This document shows, one piece after another, positions 1 through 8,547 of a stretch of DNA of 44,085 nucleotides. The DNA lies in assembly GCA_015064885.1 (NCBI GenBank), contig SVRJ01000017.1, positions 1 to 44,085 of the forward strand, in the 5' to 3' direction. The number at the start of each line of letters is the position of its first letter. Position 1 is the first letter of the stretch. The notes beneath the pieces were generated by a model. That model worked only from the letters and a program-made list of their open reading frames with translations. It was not told where the DNA came from and did not search any database. Position numbers and translations under genes: made by a program. Source of the DNA: Oscillospiraceae bacterium. Lineage in GTDB: Bacteria > Bacillota > Clostridia > Oscillospirales > CAG-272.

Positions 1-790
1 TGCTTTGTGAAAGCTTTACGGCATATGTGGTCATATCCGAGGCATAGCGGGCACTGTCGAAAAAGGTTTTACCATTAAGCGTTTCGGAAAGCAGAAGAGA
101 TGCAAAAAGGTCTCCGGTGCCGGGAAATGAGACGGGCTGAAGCGTATTTTCTATAAATTTGATCTCATTGCGTTTTTCCTTGCATGCGGTAAGGATCTTA
201 TCCTTGCAAACGATACCGGTTATTACAACGTCCGAATCAGGATACAGAGACGATAACTCTTCAGATATTGAAACTGATATTTTTTCGGCTTCAATTACGC
301 TAAGATGGGAAAGGTCAGGGTATGGTTTATCGGTCAAAAGGCATGCTTCGGTGAGATTCGGAGTTAAAATATGAGCCCTTGAAGCAAGGTGCTTTATTCC
401 GCTGACCATAGCGGGAGTATACGTTGAATAGAGTTTTCCGTCATCGCCCATTACAGGGTCGAGAAGAAACAGATTGTCATCTCCGAGAAAAGTATCGATT
501 ATGTATTCTACAGTTTCTATCTGATGTTCAGACCCCAAGAATCCTGTAAAAAGTGCATCGAAGTTGATATCAAGGCTTTTAAAGTGATCGCATATCCCTC
601 TCATCTGTTCGGTGAGATCTGTGAACAGCATATCGGAAAAGCCTCCGGTATGGGTAGAAAGAATTGCCGTAGGGATCGGAACGACCTGGTAACCCAGCCT
701 TGACATTACAGGTATTATAACGGTAAGTGCGCATCTGCCATAGCAGGAAAGATCGTGTATAGCGCACACCTTTTTGAAATATTTGCTCAT
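1..790 (-). CDS. pdxY: Pyridoxal/pyridoxamine kinase, 3' end cut by window edge
   Basis: Open frame of 263 codons running off the left edge, so the C-terminus is missing. The translation begins MSKYFKKVCAIHDLSCYGRC and carries ribokinase-fold vitamin B6 kinase features: an N-terminal substrate region with LSTHTGG near residue 45, the DPVMGDDGKLY stretch in the middle, TPNLTEA after it, and the GTGDLFAS anion-hole and catalytic Asp motif near residue 235. The family phosphorylates pyridoxal, pyridoxine or pyridoxamine with ATP to feed the PLP pool in the cytoplasm. The start is supported by a GGAG element about 9 bases upstream. It is divergent from the carboxypeptidase gene; I do not see a strong promoter for it in the 139-base gap. 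Substrate preference among B6 vitamers, or a related hydroxymethylpyrimidine kinase role, cannot be settled from sequence. Confidence 0.85.
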   Translation of the reverse strand, partial: MSKYFKKVCAIHDLSCYGRCALTVIIPVMSRLGYQVVPIPTAILSTHTGGFSDMLFTDLTEQMRGICDHFKSLDINFDALFTGFLGSEHQIETVEYIIDTFLGDDNLFLLDPVMGDDGKLYSTYTPAMVSGIKHLASRAHILTPNLTEACLLTDKPYPDLSHLSVIEAEKISVSISEELSSLYPDSDVVITGIVCKDKILTACKEKRNEIKFIENTLQPVSFPGTGDLFASLLLSETLNGKTFFDSARYASDMTTYAVKLSQS

Positions 791-860
791 TTGAAAGTCT
801 CCGGAATATATGCTTTGAAATTGTTGTTTCTTTCTTGATAAAAAATTTACATTGTTTTTG

Positions 861-889
861 TTGACACGTCACTGTGTTTATGATAAAAT
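861..889 (+). promoter_or_regulatory. Sigma-A promoter of the carboxypeptidase gene
   Basis: TTGACA at 861-866 and TAAAAT at 884-889 with a 17-base spacer, 41 bases before the ATG at 930. The start codon is preceded by CGGAG. Confidence 0.75.
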
Positions 890-929
890 ATTTATGTTTA
901 TTTTGCTGTAAAGAAAACGGAGTGTACAA

Positions 930-2084
930 ATGTCTAAAACTGTCTACAGATATAACGGAAGCGTATATACGCCTTCCGGAAGCACGGTGCGAGCACGCAA
1001 TGCCGCAAACGGTACTGTAATATGTCTTGTGATCATGGTGGTTGTGCTTGCCATAGTATGTATTTCATTGAATCTGACAATAAACAGAGCGTCTGCTGAT
1101 AACGATACTATAAGCGGCGTATACAACGCAAACTCGGTGTATGAGCCACTTAATACAGGCGGACCCGCAAACACTGATGTGGGTGGGAGCTCACCCGATA
1201 CGTCTGATCTTCCATCTTACAATTCACCCGGTGCGCTTAAGCTTTACGGAGATGAGAAGACCGCATCTATAGGAAGCAGTATAACGTCGGAATATGCAAT
1301 AGTTGTTGACGGAAATACGGGTCATATACTCGCTTCAAAGAAAAGCTCTGAAAGAATATATCCCGCGTCGCTGACAAAGGTAATGTCCGCTATCGTTGCA
1401 TATGAATATATGATAAATAACGACGTTGACATTATGTCCACTTATCTTGAGATAAGTCAGGATATAATAGATTATACCTACAGAGAAGGCGCCTCAAACG
1501 CCGGATTCAAGAAGGGAGAGAAGGTTCGCATTTACGACGTTTTTCACGGTGTGATAGTTCCCTCGGGCGCGGACGCTACTCTTATGCTTGCTGAGTTCTG
1601 CTATGGCGGAAAACAGGAATTTGTTAATATGATGAATAACAAAGCCGCTGAGCTCGGGCTTGAAGATACGCATTTCGTTACGTGTACCGGTCTTCACAAT
1701 AAGGATCATTATACGACCGTACGCGATCTTGCGGTAATACTCGACTACGCGTGCCGATATGATTACATAAAGTATCTGATGCAGCAAACGAGCTACACTT
1801 ACCCGGAGACTAACGTCTCATCCGCCAGAACCGCTACGAGTACACTGTATAGATGGAGAGTCAACCAGTATAATAAGACTCTTTCAAAATCTCAGGCACC
1901 GGGCTCCACGCAGTTCGGAGGTAAAAGCGGATATACTCCCGAAGCAAAATGCTGCCTTTTCACATTTGCCGAGGACAGCAAGGGAAATGAATATATAGTT
2001 GTTACTTGCTATGCAAATTCGGGTAAGATCGCGGTTACGGATTATATGTCGCTATACAGCCGATTTTGCTCTCTGGAGGGCTGA
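930..2084 (+). CDS. dacF: D-alanyl-D-alanine carboxypeptidase (S11 family, membrane anchored)
   Basis: A 384-residue low-molecular-weight penicillin-binding protein expected to trim the terminal D-Ala from peptidoglycan stem peptides outside the membrane. Residues 29-50 form a single hydrophobic helix after a short basic N-terminus, so it is probably a type II membrane protein and not a cleaved, C-terminally anchored one. A Ser/Pro/Gly-rich linker follows to about residue 115. The three active-site motifs are in order: SLTK at 147-150 (nucleophile Ser147, general base Lys150), SGA at 212-214 where the family usually has SxN, and KSG at 332-334. The usual C-terminal PBP5-like beta domain is absent. 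The gene is alone between its own promoter and a terminator. dacF versus dacA or dacB naming is arbitrary; a role in vegetative wall or spore cortex cannot be told apart here. Confidence 0.87.
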   Translation: MSKTVYRYNGSVYTPSGSTVRARNAANGTVICLVIMVVVLAIVCISLNLTINRASADNDTISGVYNANSVYEPLNTGGPANTDVGGSSPDTSDLPSYNSPGALKLYGDEKTASIGSSITSEYAIVVDGNTGHILASKKSSERIYPASLTKVMSAIVAYEYMINNDVDIMSTYLEISQDIIDYTYREGASNAGFKKGEKVRIYDVFHGVIVPSGADATLMLAEFCYGGKQEFVNMMNNKAAELGLEDTHFVTCTGLHNKDHYTTVRDLAVILDYACRYDYIKYLMQQTSYTYPETNVSSARTATSTLYRWRVNQYNKTLSKSQAPGSTQFGGKSGYTPEAKCCLFTFAEDSKGNEYIVVTCYANSGKIAVTDYMSLYSRFCSLEG

Positions 2085-2100
2085 TTCCGTTAATATTCAT

Positions 2101-2133
2101 AGGCTTGTTGTAAAAAAACAACAAGCCTTTTTT
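2101..2133 (+). terminator. Rho-independent terminator after dacF
   Basis: Perfect 10-bp stem 2101-2110 / 2119-2128 with an A-rich 8-base loop and a T7 run. The T run lies only on the rightward side, so it serves dacF and not the converging tatD. Confidence 0.9.
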
Positions 2134-2135
2134 GC

Positions 2136-2942
2136 TTATAAATTGCAGAACTTCGGAACCTTGAATATACTGTCGGCGTTGTTTCTCGTTATACGTGAAA
2201 AGGTGTCGAGCTTCATATCGAGGATCTGTGCCATCTTTGTTGCGGAATGGAGAATATTAGACGAATTATTTACTGTTCCGCGAAGCGGTGCGGGAGCCAT
2301 ATAGGGGGCATCTGTTTCTGTGAGAAGATGCTCTGCTCCCACTGTCCTTATTACGTTTTCAAGCTTTTCCGATTTTTTGTAAGTAACGTTACCGCAGACG
2401 GATATAAAATAATTTCTCTTTATAAGCTCTTTTGCGGTTTCGGCACTTCCTGCATAGCAATGGAAGACACCGTAAGAATTCGGATGCAATCTCACTATGT
2501 CAAGACAGTCTCCCATGGCTTCTCTGCAATGTATTACTACGGGGAGTCGGTGCTTTTCGGAAAGAGAAAGAAGTGCGTCAAAGAAGTATTTTTGTTTACT
2601 TTTATTTAGCATGTCTTCATGATAGTAGTCAAGGCCTATCTCGCCTATGGCCGCTATTTCGTATCTTTCCTGCAAAATAAGATGCTCGATCTGTCCGAGT
2701 GCGTAATCGCAGTCTTCGATAAAGAAGGCATCCGTGGGATGTATGCCTACTGAAGCGCACATCCCGGGATATCTTTTAGCCATTTCTATGGCTTGCTTTG
2801 AATTTTCGGGATCAGTTCCCGAGTTGACTATTCTGTAGACGTTTGTTGAAAAGCAATCTCTGAGAATAAAATCAACGTCAAAGCCGTACTCTGAAAATCT
2901 TTTATCGGTATAGTGGGCGTGTACGTCAAAAAATGATATCAT
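2136..2942 (-). CDS. tatD: TatD family metal-dependent DNase
   Basis: 268-residue TIM-barrel hydrolase of the TatD/YabD family, cytoplasmic, with 3'-5' exonuclease or related deoxyribonuclease activity in studied members. Visible metal-binding motifs are FDVHAHY at residues 5-11 (His-x-His), GEIGLDYYH around 100, VIHCREA around 135, FHCYAGS around 160 and TETDAPY near 215. Length is normal for the family. The ATG overlaps the metG stop by 4 bases (ATGA), indicating translational coupling; metG-tatD adjacency is a recurrent arrangement in Firmicutes. It is the last gene of the leftward nagA-metG operon, and I see no leftward terminator behind it. Confidence 0.92.
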   Translation of the reverse strand: MISFFDVHAHYTDKRFSEYGFDVDFILRDCFSTNVYRIVNSGTDPENSKQAIEMAKRYPGMCASVGIHPTDAFFIEDCDYALGQIEHLILQERYEIAAIGEIGLDYYHEDMLNKSKQKYFFDALLSLSEKHRLPVVIHCREAMGDCLDIVRLHPNSYGVFHCYAGSAETAKELIKRNYFISVCGNVTYKKSEKLENVIRTVGAEHLLTETDAPYMAPAPLRGTVNNSSNILHSATKMAQILDMKLDTFSRITRNNADSIFKVPKFCNL

Positions 2943-4894
2943 CTTATTCTTTCTCCGAGAGGAGTATCATCTGAAAGAAATACGACTCTTACCGTTTCTT
3001 CGCCCGATGCGAGGATCATTCCCTCAGACTCTATTCCGCAAAGAACAGCGGGCTTGAGGTTTGTTACGAGTATGATCTTTTTGCCGATGAGGTCTTCGGG
3101 CTTATAGAACTTTGCAATACCCGAGGCGACCGTTCTCTTTTCATATCCGAGATCTATTGTAAGCTTGAGAAGCTTTTTCGCCTTCTTTACCGGTTCACAA
3201 TCTATTATCTTTGCTGAGCGGAGTTCTACCTTCATAAAGTCGTCGATTCCGATAAGAGCGAGTCCCTCGGGCTTTTCAACGGGGGCATCCGCTGCTGCTT
3301 CTCGACGCTGTTCTTCCATGTATTCGTTTATCTGCTTCATGAGGGCTGCTTCATCTATTCTTGCAAAGAGAACGTAAGAATCGTTTACAGACATGCCAAC
3401 CTTCATGCCGCAGAACTTATCTGCAGTACCAACAGTGTCGTAGGAACGAAGCTCGGTTCCGAGCTGATCGAGGATAGCATCGGCACTGGCGGGAATGAAG
3501 GGGCGGAGCATTACCGCAGCCCAGCGGATACTTTCGAGGAGATTATAGAGAACGCTACCGAGTCTTCCCTGCTTTTCGGGATCCTTTGCAAGAACCCAGG
3601 GAGTGGTTTCGTCTATATATTTATTTGCTCTGCTCAGAAAGGCGAAAATTTCTTCGAGACCGTCTGCTATTCTGAACTCATCCATTGCAAGGCAAAGCCT
3701 TGAATAAGCGTTAACAGCGGTATTTCTGAGGTCAGCGTCTATTTCCTCTGTACAGTCCGGGGACTGTATTACCTTGCCGAAGTATTTTTTCTGCATATCG
3801 AGGGTACGCTTTACAAGGTTACCGAGATTATTGCACAGATCTGTGTTATATCTTTGAATAACATTTTCGTACGTTATGCTTCCGTCGTTTGCATAGGGCA
3901 TTTCGGCAAGAGCATAATATCTTACACCGTCAACGCCTACGTACTCGGACAGCTTATCCGCGTATATAACGTTTCCTTTTGATTTTGACATTTTATCCGT
4001 TCCGAAGTTGAACCAAGGATGTCCGAATATCTTCTTTGGAAGATCTATTCCGGCAGCCATGAGGAATATGGGCCAGTAGATCGTATGGAATCTGAGAATA
4101 TCCTTTCCGATTATGTGAACGTCTGCGGGCCAATATTTTTTGAAATTTTCGGGTTGCTCTTCGAGATCGGGATCGTATCCGAGAGCGGTGATATAGTTTG
4201 TAAGCGCATCAAGCCAAACGTAAACTACGTGCTTGTCATCGAAGGTTACGGGGATTCCCCATTTGAACGAGGTTCTGGATACGCAAAGATCCTGAAGTCC
4301 TGCCTTGAGGAAGTTGTTGACCATTTCCTTCTTTCTGGATTCGGGCTGAATGAATTCGGGATTATCCTCTATGTGCTTGAGGAGAACGTCGGCATATTTG
4401 CTCATTTTAAAGAAATACGCTTCTTCCTTTGCCTTTTGCACGGGTCTGCCGCAATCGGGGCATTTTCCGTCTACTATCTGAGTTTCGGTGAAGAAGGATT
4501 CACACGGCTCACAGTACCAACCCTCATAGCAGTCCTTATATATGTCTCCCTGATCGTAAAACTTTTTGAAGAGCTTCTGGACGGTAGCTTCGTGATTTTT
4601 GTCTGTGGTTCTTATGAAATAATCATAAGAGGTGTTCATAAGGTCCCATACGCCCTTGATCTCGGCGGACACCTTGTCCACGTATTCTTTGGGGGATATT
4701 CCGGCTTCTTTGGCCTTGTTTTCTATCTTCTGACCGTGTTCATCTGTGCCGGTGCAGAAATATACGTCATATCCTCTTTCTCTTTTATATCTTGCGTATG
4801 CGTCCGACATTATGACCTCATAGGTGTTACCGAAATGAGGCTTGGCGGAGGCGTATGCGATTGCGGTTGTAAGATAATACTTTTGTTTTTCCAT
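2939..4894 (-). CDS. metG: Methionyl-tRNA synthetase, long form with C-terminal tRNA-binding domain
   Basis: Class I aminoacyl-tRNA synthetase of 651 residues that charges tRNA-Met with methionine. The HIGH-type signature is HFGN at 20-23 and the KMSKS loop is at 301-305. A zinc knuckle is formed by Cys128, Cys131, Cys145 and Cys148. An OB-fold tRNA-binding domain (Trbp111-like) fills about 545-651. The open frame extends 11 codons further upstream, but the ATG at 4894 has an AAGGAG site 10 bases before it and begins MEKQKYYLTT as in relatives, so that start was chosen. It follows the unknown membrane protein gene by 25 bases and overlaps tatD. No T-box leader is present; expression probably depends on the promoter upstream of nagA. 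Confidence 0.96.
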   Translation of the reverse strand: MEKQKYYLTTAIAYASAKPHFGNTYEVIMSDAYARYKRERGYDVYFCTGTDEHGQKIENKAKEAGISPKEYVDKVSAEIKGVWDLMNTSYDYFIRTTDKNHEATVQKLFKKFYDQGDIYKDCYEGWYCEPCESFFTETQIVDGKCPDCGRPVQKAKEEAYFFKMSKYADVLLKHIEDNPEFIQPESRKKEMVNNFLKAGLQDLCVSRTSFKWGIPVTFDDKHVVYVWLDALTNYITALGYDPDLEEQPENFKKYWPADVHIIGKDILRFHTIYWPIFLMAAGIDLPKKIFGHPWFNFGTDKMSKSKGNVIYADKLSEYVGVDGVRYYALAEMPYANDGSITYENVIQRYNTDLCNNLGNLVKRTLDMQKKYFGKVIQSPDCTEEIDADLRNTAVNAYSRLCLAMDEFRIADGLEEIFAFLSRANKYIDETTPWVLAKDPEKQGRLGSVLYNLLESIRWAAVMLRPFIPASADAILDQLGTELRSYDTVGTADKFCGMKVGMSVNDSYVLFARIDEAALMKQINEYMEEQRREAAADAPVEKPEGLALIGIDDFMKVELRSAKIIDCEPVKKAKKLLKLTIDLGYEKRTVASGIAKFYKPEDLIGKKIILVTNLKPAVLCGIESEGMILASGEETVRVVFLSDDTPLGERIR

Positions 4895-4919
4895 AGTGTG
4901 TAAGCTCCTTGTATAATTA

Positions 4920-5732
4920 TCAGTCAATTTTTATTGCTTTATAGTATGCCGTTTTATTGGCAACAGCGCGCGGTGCAGCATAAAGTATATATAAAATACC
5001 GATCGTAAGCACAGACGCGATGAGAAGTCCGAAGGTCTTTCCGGTGTCTCCGGAAAAATACATTCGGTACGGGAGATATCCTGTTCGTAGGTATGCGCGC
5101 GAGCATTCCCTGAGTGAGAGGTCGGTGTTTTCAACAGCCATCGGAATATAAATGAATTTAAACTTTCTTCTTGCAAAGAAAACTATTCCGCCGAAAACGG
5201 TGAAGGAATATTGAAGGCTGAAGACAAAATCGGTGAACGTCTTTGAACCTTCGGGAAAATATTCGTTTGATACTCCTAAAACTATATAAGATAGACCGAG
5301 CGTTAGTATAAGTCCGAAGATATACCAAGAGGATGCGAGAAATATTCGTATACTTCTTGAATACAGCTTTGCGGAAGAATAAAATTTAAAAAGATCGTGA
5401 AACGTCGGTGCTTCGCCGTTTGCACTTACCAATGCCGCATTGTAGAGTCCGCAGTATATCGGTGGAAAGAAAAACAGCGTAAAGAAAGCGGCGACGGTAA
5501 ACATGATGCCGTTTACAAGAGGATAGTTTTCGGAGGTTGCAAGCGTCGGTGACGCGGTAAGCACTGTAGTAGAAAGAAAGATCGCCAGTGCTATCAAAGA
5601 AGCTCCCAAAACAGAGCCTGCAACAAGAATTGCGCGGCAGTTCTCTGTCGCCAAGATCCTTTTGGCGTCACGACGTATATCAATGTAAATCTTTTTTGCA
5701 AAGGAAGGAGTATTGGTATTATTTGTTGTCAT
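4920..5732 (-). CDS. Polytopic membrane protein, function unknown
   Basis: 270 residues that I do not recognise as a named family. A hydrophilic basic N-terminus of about 30 residues is followed by roughly five hydrophobic segments (about 33-55, 73-92, 126-150, 165-185 and 230-253). The last cytoplasmic-looking loop (186-225) is rich in Arg, Lys and Tyr. The pattern recalls general DUF975-like integral membrane proteins, but I cannot support that assignment. An AAAGGAG site 7 bases before the ATG fixes the start. It sits between nagA (28-base gap) and metG (25-base gap) on the same strand, so it is probably co-transcribed with both. Nothing in the neighbours points to a substrate. Confidence 0.75.
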   Translation of the reverse strand: MTTNNTNTPSFAKKIYIDIRRDAKRILATENCRAILVAGSVLGASLIALAIFLSTTVLTASPTLATSENYPLVNGIMFTVAAFFTLFFFPPIYCGLYNAALVSANGEAPTFHDLFKFYSSAKLYSRSIRIFLASSWYIFGLILTLGLSYIVLGVSNEYFPEGSKTFTDFVFSLQYSFTVFGGIVFFARRKFKFIYIPMAVENTDLSLRECSRAYLRTGYLPYRMYFSGDTGKTFGLLIASVLTIGILYILYAAPRAVANKTAYYKAIKID

Positions 5733-5760
5733 AGGTTAAACTCCTTTAGGTGATTTGTTT

Positions 5761-6912
5761 TCAAGCGCCGGCACTGACGTAAACGTCAACTACTTTGAAA
5801 TTTTTATCTGTGATGTCGGCTACGATAAGATCCGCGCTTTTACCTTTTTCTATCGATCCGTACCGATCAAAGATACCAAGCATTCTACAAGGGTTTACGG
5901 TGGCACATCTGAGCGCGGAAGGAATATCTGTATCAGTAAAGCTTACAAGATTGTTTACCGCGGTTTCAAGACTCAGCGTGCTTCCCGCCAAAGCTCCATC
6001 GAGCGTTCTGGCTATAGAATCCTTTACAACTACCGGAAGCCCCGCTATAGAGTATTCACCGTCCGGACAGTCGGTAGCTTCCATAGAGTCGCTCACAAGA
6101 ACAAGCCTCTCGCTTCCCTTGCACTTATATGCAAGCTTCACCATTTCGGCGGAAACGTGTATTCCGTCGCATATTATTTCGGTATACATATCAGAGCAAA
6201 GTCCCGCGCATACGGCTCCACCTTCACGGTGATGAAGAGGAGGCATAGCGTTGAACATATGCGAAAGTGAAATCCCGTATTTATTGTAGAGGTCGAGTGC
6301 TTTGGCATAGTCGGCACTTGTATGTGCGAGTCCTGCGGTTGCACCGGCAGATCTAAGTGCCTTTATAAAACTTTCATCCTGATCAAGTTCGTATGCCGCA
6401 GAAACGTGCATGGGGAGAGATATGCTTTGAAGAAGCGCGGCAACCTCGTCTGCGTTTGGTGGTGACAGAAGCTCCGGATTGTGCGCACCTTTTTTTTGCG
6501 GATTGAGGTATCGTCCTTCAACATGAACACCTACAGCGTGTGCTGTCTTTTCCGAAGATGTGAATTCGCGTATGCGTTTTCCCTGCTCGAGCAAAGAATC
6601 AAACGGGGCAGAGGCAAGTGTTGGAAAGAGTGAGGTAACACCGCTTTTAGCATAGCTTTTAAGCATTATTTCTATTGCGTCAGTATCAGCGGTATTGAAG
6701 TCATATCCCGCTCTTCCGTGTGTATGTGCATCGGTGAATCCCGGGGTAAGGTATTTACCGTGCAGATCTACTACCGTGTCGGCGGAGAAACATGCTTTCT
6801 CTCCGAATAAAATATCTATTATGCTTCCGTTTTCACAAAGAACGGACCCCTTCACAAAGGAAGGTATCTTGTGGTCGTAAATATAACCGTTAAAAAAGCA
6901 AATTGTACTCAT
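5761..6912 (-). CDS. nagA: N-acetylglucosamine-6-phosphate deacetylase
   Basis: 383-residue amidohydrolase converting GlcNAc-6-phosphate to glucosamine-6-phosphate and acetate, in amino sugar catabolism and wall recycling. The barrel begins with the metal-site HTH at 63-65, followed by Glu132 in HVEGRYL, His197, His218 in SHMFNAMPPLHH, and the catalytic Asp275 in LVSDSMEAT, all as expected in NagA. The small beta-sandwich made of the two chain ends is present (TPGFTDAH at the N-terminal side, KGKSADLIVAD near the C-terminus). The start has an AAAGGAG site. No nagB or PTS gene is nearby; it heads an operon with an unknown membrane protein, metG and tatD, suggesting constitutive rather than sugar-induced expression. 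Confidence 0.93.
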   Translation of the reverse strand: MSTICFFNGYIYDHKIPSFVKGSVLCENGSIIDILFGEKACFSADTVVDLHGKYLTPGFTDAHTHGRAGYDFNTADTDAIEIMLKSYAKSGVTSLFPTLASAPFDSLLEQGKRIREFTSSEKTAHAVGVHVEGRYLNPQKKGAHNPELLSPPNADEVAALLQSISLPMHVSAAYELDQDESFIKALRSAGATAGLAHTSADYAKALDLYNKYGISLSHMFNAMPPLHHREGGAVCAGLCSDMYTEIICDGIHVSAEMVKLAYKCKGSERLVLVSDSMEATDCPDGEYSIAGLPVVVKDSIARTLDGALAGSTLSLETAVNNLVSFTDTDIPSALRCATVNPCRMLGIFDRYGSIEKGKSADLIVADITDKNFKVVDVYVSAGA

Positions 6913-6945
6913 ATCAAAGCTCCTTTAAATATTACCCTATATTAT

Positions 6946-6974
6946 ATTATACCAAATATCTACCATTGTGTCAA
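6946..6974 (-). promoter_or_regulatory. Consensus sigma-A promoter of the nagA-metG-tatD operon
   Basis: Reading leftward, TTGACA (6974-6969), 17-base spacer, TATAAT (6951-6946), about 34 bases before the nagA ATG. Both hexamers are perfect. No recognisable NagR or CcpA site was seen around it. Confidence 0.9.
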
Positions 6975-7055
6975 GCCTTTAATATTAATTTTTTGTGTAA
7001 ATGTGTACAATGATTAAAAAAATATTGTCTATGTGCTGTTTTTGCAATTTTGCTA

Positions 7056-7084
7056 TTGCATTTTTTTCATTTATGTGCTATAAT
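7056..7084 (+). promoter_or_regulatory. Probable gdhA promoter
   Basis: Perfect TATAAT at 7079-7084 with a weak -35 (TTGCAT, 7056-7061) at 17 bases, in a very AT-rich stretch of T tracts that could act as UP-like DNA. The poor -35 suggests an activator or a leader-level control may matter. Confidence 0.6.
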
Positions 7085-7126
7085 ATTTAGCATAAATCTA
7101 TAAACAACCCATTTCGGAGGTGTAAA

Positions 7127-8479
7127 ATGAGTTTTAAAACAGAATATATTGCAAAAATCTATGATGATGTTTGCAAGAAAAACGCAAATGAGCCCGAATT
7201 TCTTCAGACTGTAAAAGAAGTTCTTGAATCCATCGAGCCTGTAATAGTACAGCGCCCCGACCTTGTTAAGGCAGGTGTCGTAGAACGTATGGTAGAGCCT
7301 GAACGTACTATCATCTTCCGCGTTCCGTGGGTTGATGACAACGGCAACGTACAGATCAACCGCGGTTTCCGAGTTCAGTTCAATTCCGCTATCGGTCCTT
7401 ATAAGGGAGGTCTCAGATTCCATCCTTCGGTAAACCTTTCTATTATGAAGTTCCTCGGTTTTGAGCAGACCTTTAAAAACTCTTTGACCACTCTCCCGAT
7501 GGGCGGCGGCAAAGGCGGAGCTGACTTCGATCCCAAGGGAAAATCCGACGGAGAGGTTATGCGTTTCTGTCAGTCATTTATGACAGAGCTTCAGAAGCAT
7601 ATCGGTGCCGATACAGACGTACCTGCAGGAGATATAGGAGTAGGTGCACGTGAGATCGGATATCTCTTCGGTCAGTATAAGAGACTTCGCAATGAATTTA
7701 CCGGTGTTCTTACAGGCAAAGACCGTTCTTGCGGCGGTTCTCTTATCCGCCCTGAGGCTACAGGCTTTGGTGCTGTATATTACACGGTTGAGATGCTCAA
7801 GACCTTTGGTGAAAGAATAAAGGGTAAGACGGTTGCTATTTCCGGCTTCGGAAACGTTGCTTGGGGTACCGCTAAAAAGGTTGCAGAGCTCGGCGGTAAG
7901 GTAGTTACAATTTCGGGTCCTGACGGATATATCTATGATGAAGACGGTATCGTTACAGAAGAAAAGATCAATTTCATGCTTGAAATGCGTGCTTCTTGCC
8001 GCGATAAGGTTCAGGATTACGCTGATAAGTTCGGTGTTCCCTTCTTCCCCGGAGAAAAGCCTTGGGGAGTAAAGGCAGACATTCTCATGCCTTGTGCTAC
8101 ACAGAACGAGGTAGGAGTTACCGAGGCGGAAAAGATCGTTGCAAACGGAATCAAATATTACGTTGAAGTTTCAAATATGCCTACTACCAACGAGGCGGTT
8201 GCTTATCTCAAGCAGAACGGTGTCGTAGTTGCTCCCTCTAAGGCAGTAAACGCAGGTGGTGTTGCTGTTTCCGGTCTTGAAATGTCTCAGAACTCTATGC
8301 GTTACAGCTGGACAGCTGAAGAGGTAGACGCGAAGCTTCGTCAGATCATGGCTTCTATATATAAAGCTTCTTACGATGCGGCTAAGGAATACGGTATGGA
8401 GGGCGACCTTGTTGCAGGTGCGAATATCGCAGGATTTATAAAAGTTGCCAACGCTATGAAGTGGCAGGGTATCGTATAA
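7127..8479 (+). CDS. gdhA: NADP-dependent glutamate dehydrogenase
   Basis: 450 residues, the length of the hexameric small-subunit type that aminates 2-oxoglutarate with NADPH to assimilate ammonium in the cytoplasm. Substrate-binding motifs include PYKGGLRFHPSVN at 91-103 and PMGGGKGG at 124-131 with the catalytic-site lysine, then PAGDIGVG around 166-173 with the catalytic Asp169. The Rossmann nucleotide domain starts near 200 and shows SGFGNVAWG. NADP preference is inferred from length and overall similarity to the NADP clade. A GGAGGTG ribosome site lies just before the ATG. Codon use is biased to GTT, CTC, AAG and CGT forms as in highly expressed genes. It is a single-gene transcript ending in a strong hairpin. 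Confidence 0.96.
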   Translation: MSFKTEYIAKIYDDVCKKNANEPEFLQTVKEVLESIEPVIVQRPDLVKAGVVERMVEPERTIIFRVPWVDDNGNVQINRGFRVQFNSAIGPYKGGLRFHPSVNLSIMKFLGFEQTFKNSLTTLPMGGGKGGADFDPKGKSDGEVMRFCQSFMTELQKHIGADTDVPAGDIGVGAREIGYLFGQYKRLRNEFTGVLTGKDRSCGGSLIRPEATGFGAVYYTVEMLKTFGERIKGKTVAISGFGNVAWGTAKKVAELGGKVVTISGPDGYIYDEDGIVTEEKINFMLEMRASCRDKVQDYADKFGVPFFPGEKPWGVKADILMPCATQNEVGVTEAEKIVANGIKYYVEVSNMPTTNEAVAYLKQNGVVVAPSKAVNAGGVAVSGLEMSQNSMRYSWTAEEVDAKLRQIMASIYKASYDAAKEYGMEGDLVAGANIAGFIKVANAMKWQGIV

Positions 8480-8505
8480 TAAACTGCAATTTTAAAACTA
8501 CATAA

Positions 8506-8547
8506 AACACCGAGACGGCTCATTTACGAGCCGTCTCGGTGTTTTTT
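8506..8547. terminator. Bidirectional terminator between gdhA and the beta-helix cluster
   Basis: Perfect 16-bp stem 8506-8521 / 8528-8543 with a 6-base loop and a T7 run on the rightward side; the leftward side has a T4 run. It serves both converging units. Confidence 0.93.

Noticed and set aside
579-929. 116-codon minus-strand frame overlapping the pdxY start
   Set aside because: It overlaps pdxY in another frame and includes the intergenic promoter region; the in-frame kinase motifs belong to pdxY at 1-790.
4019-4903. 294-codon open frame on the plus strand antisense to metG
   Set aside because: It lies wholly within metG, has no ribosome site and no recognisable domain. It is a shadow of metG codon composition.
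4895-4927. T-box leader or upstream start for metG
   Set aside because: There is no room: the gap to the upstream gene is 25 bases, and the extra 11 upstream codons lack homology and lie before a good ribosome site.
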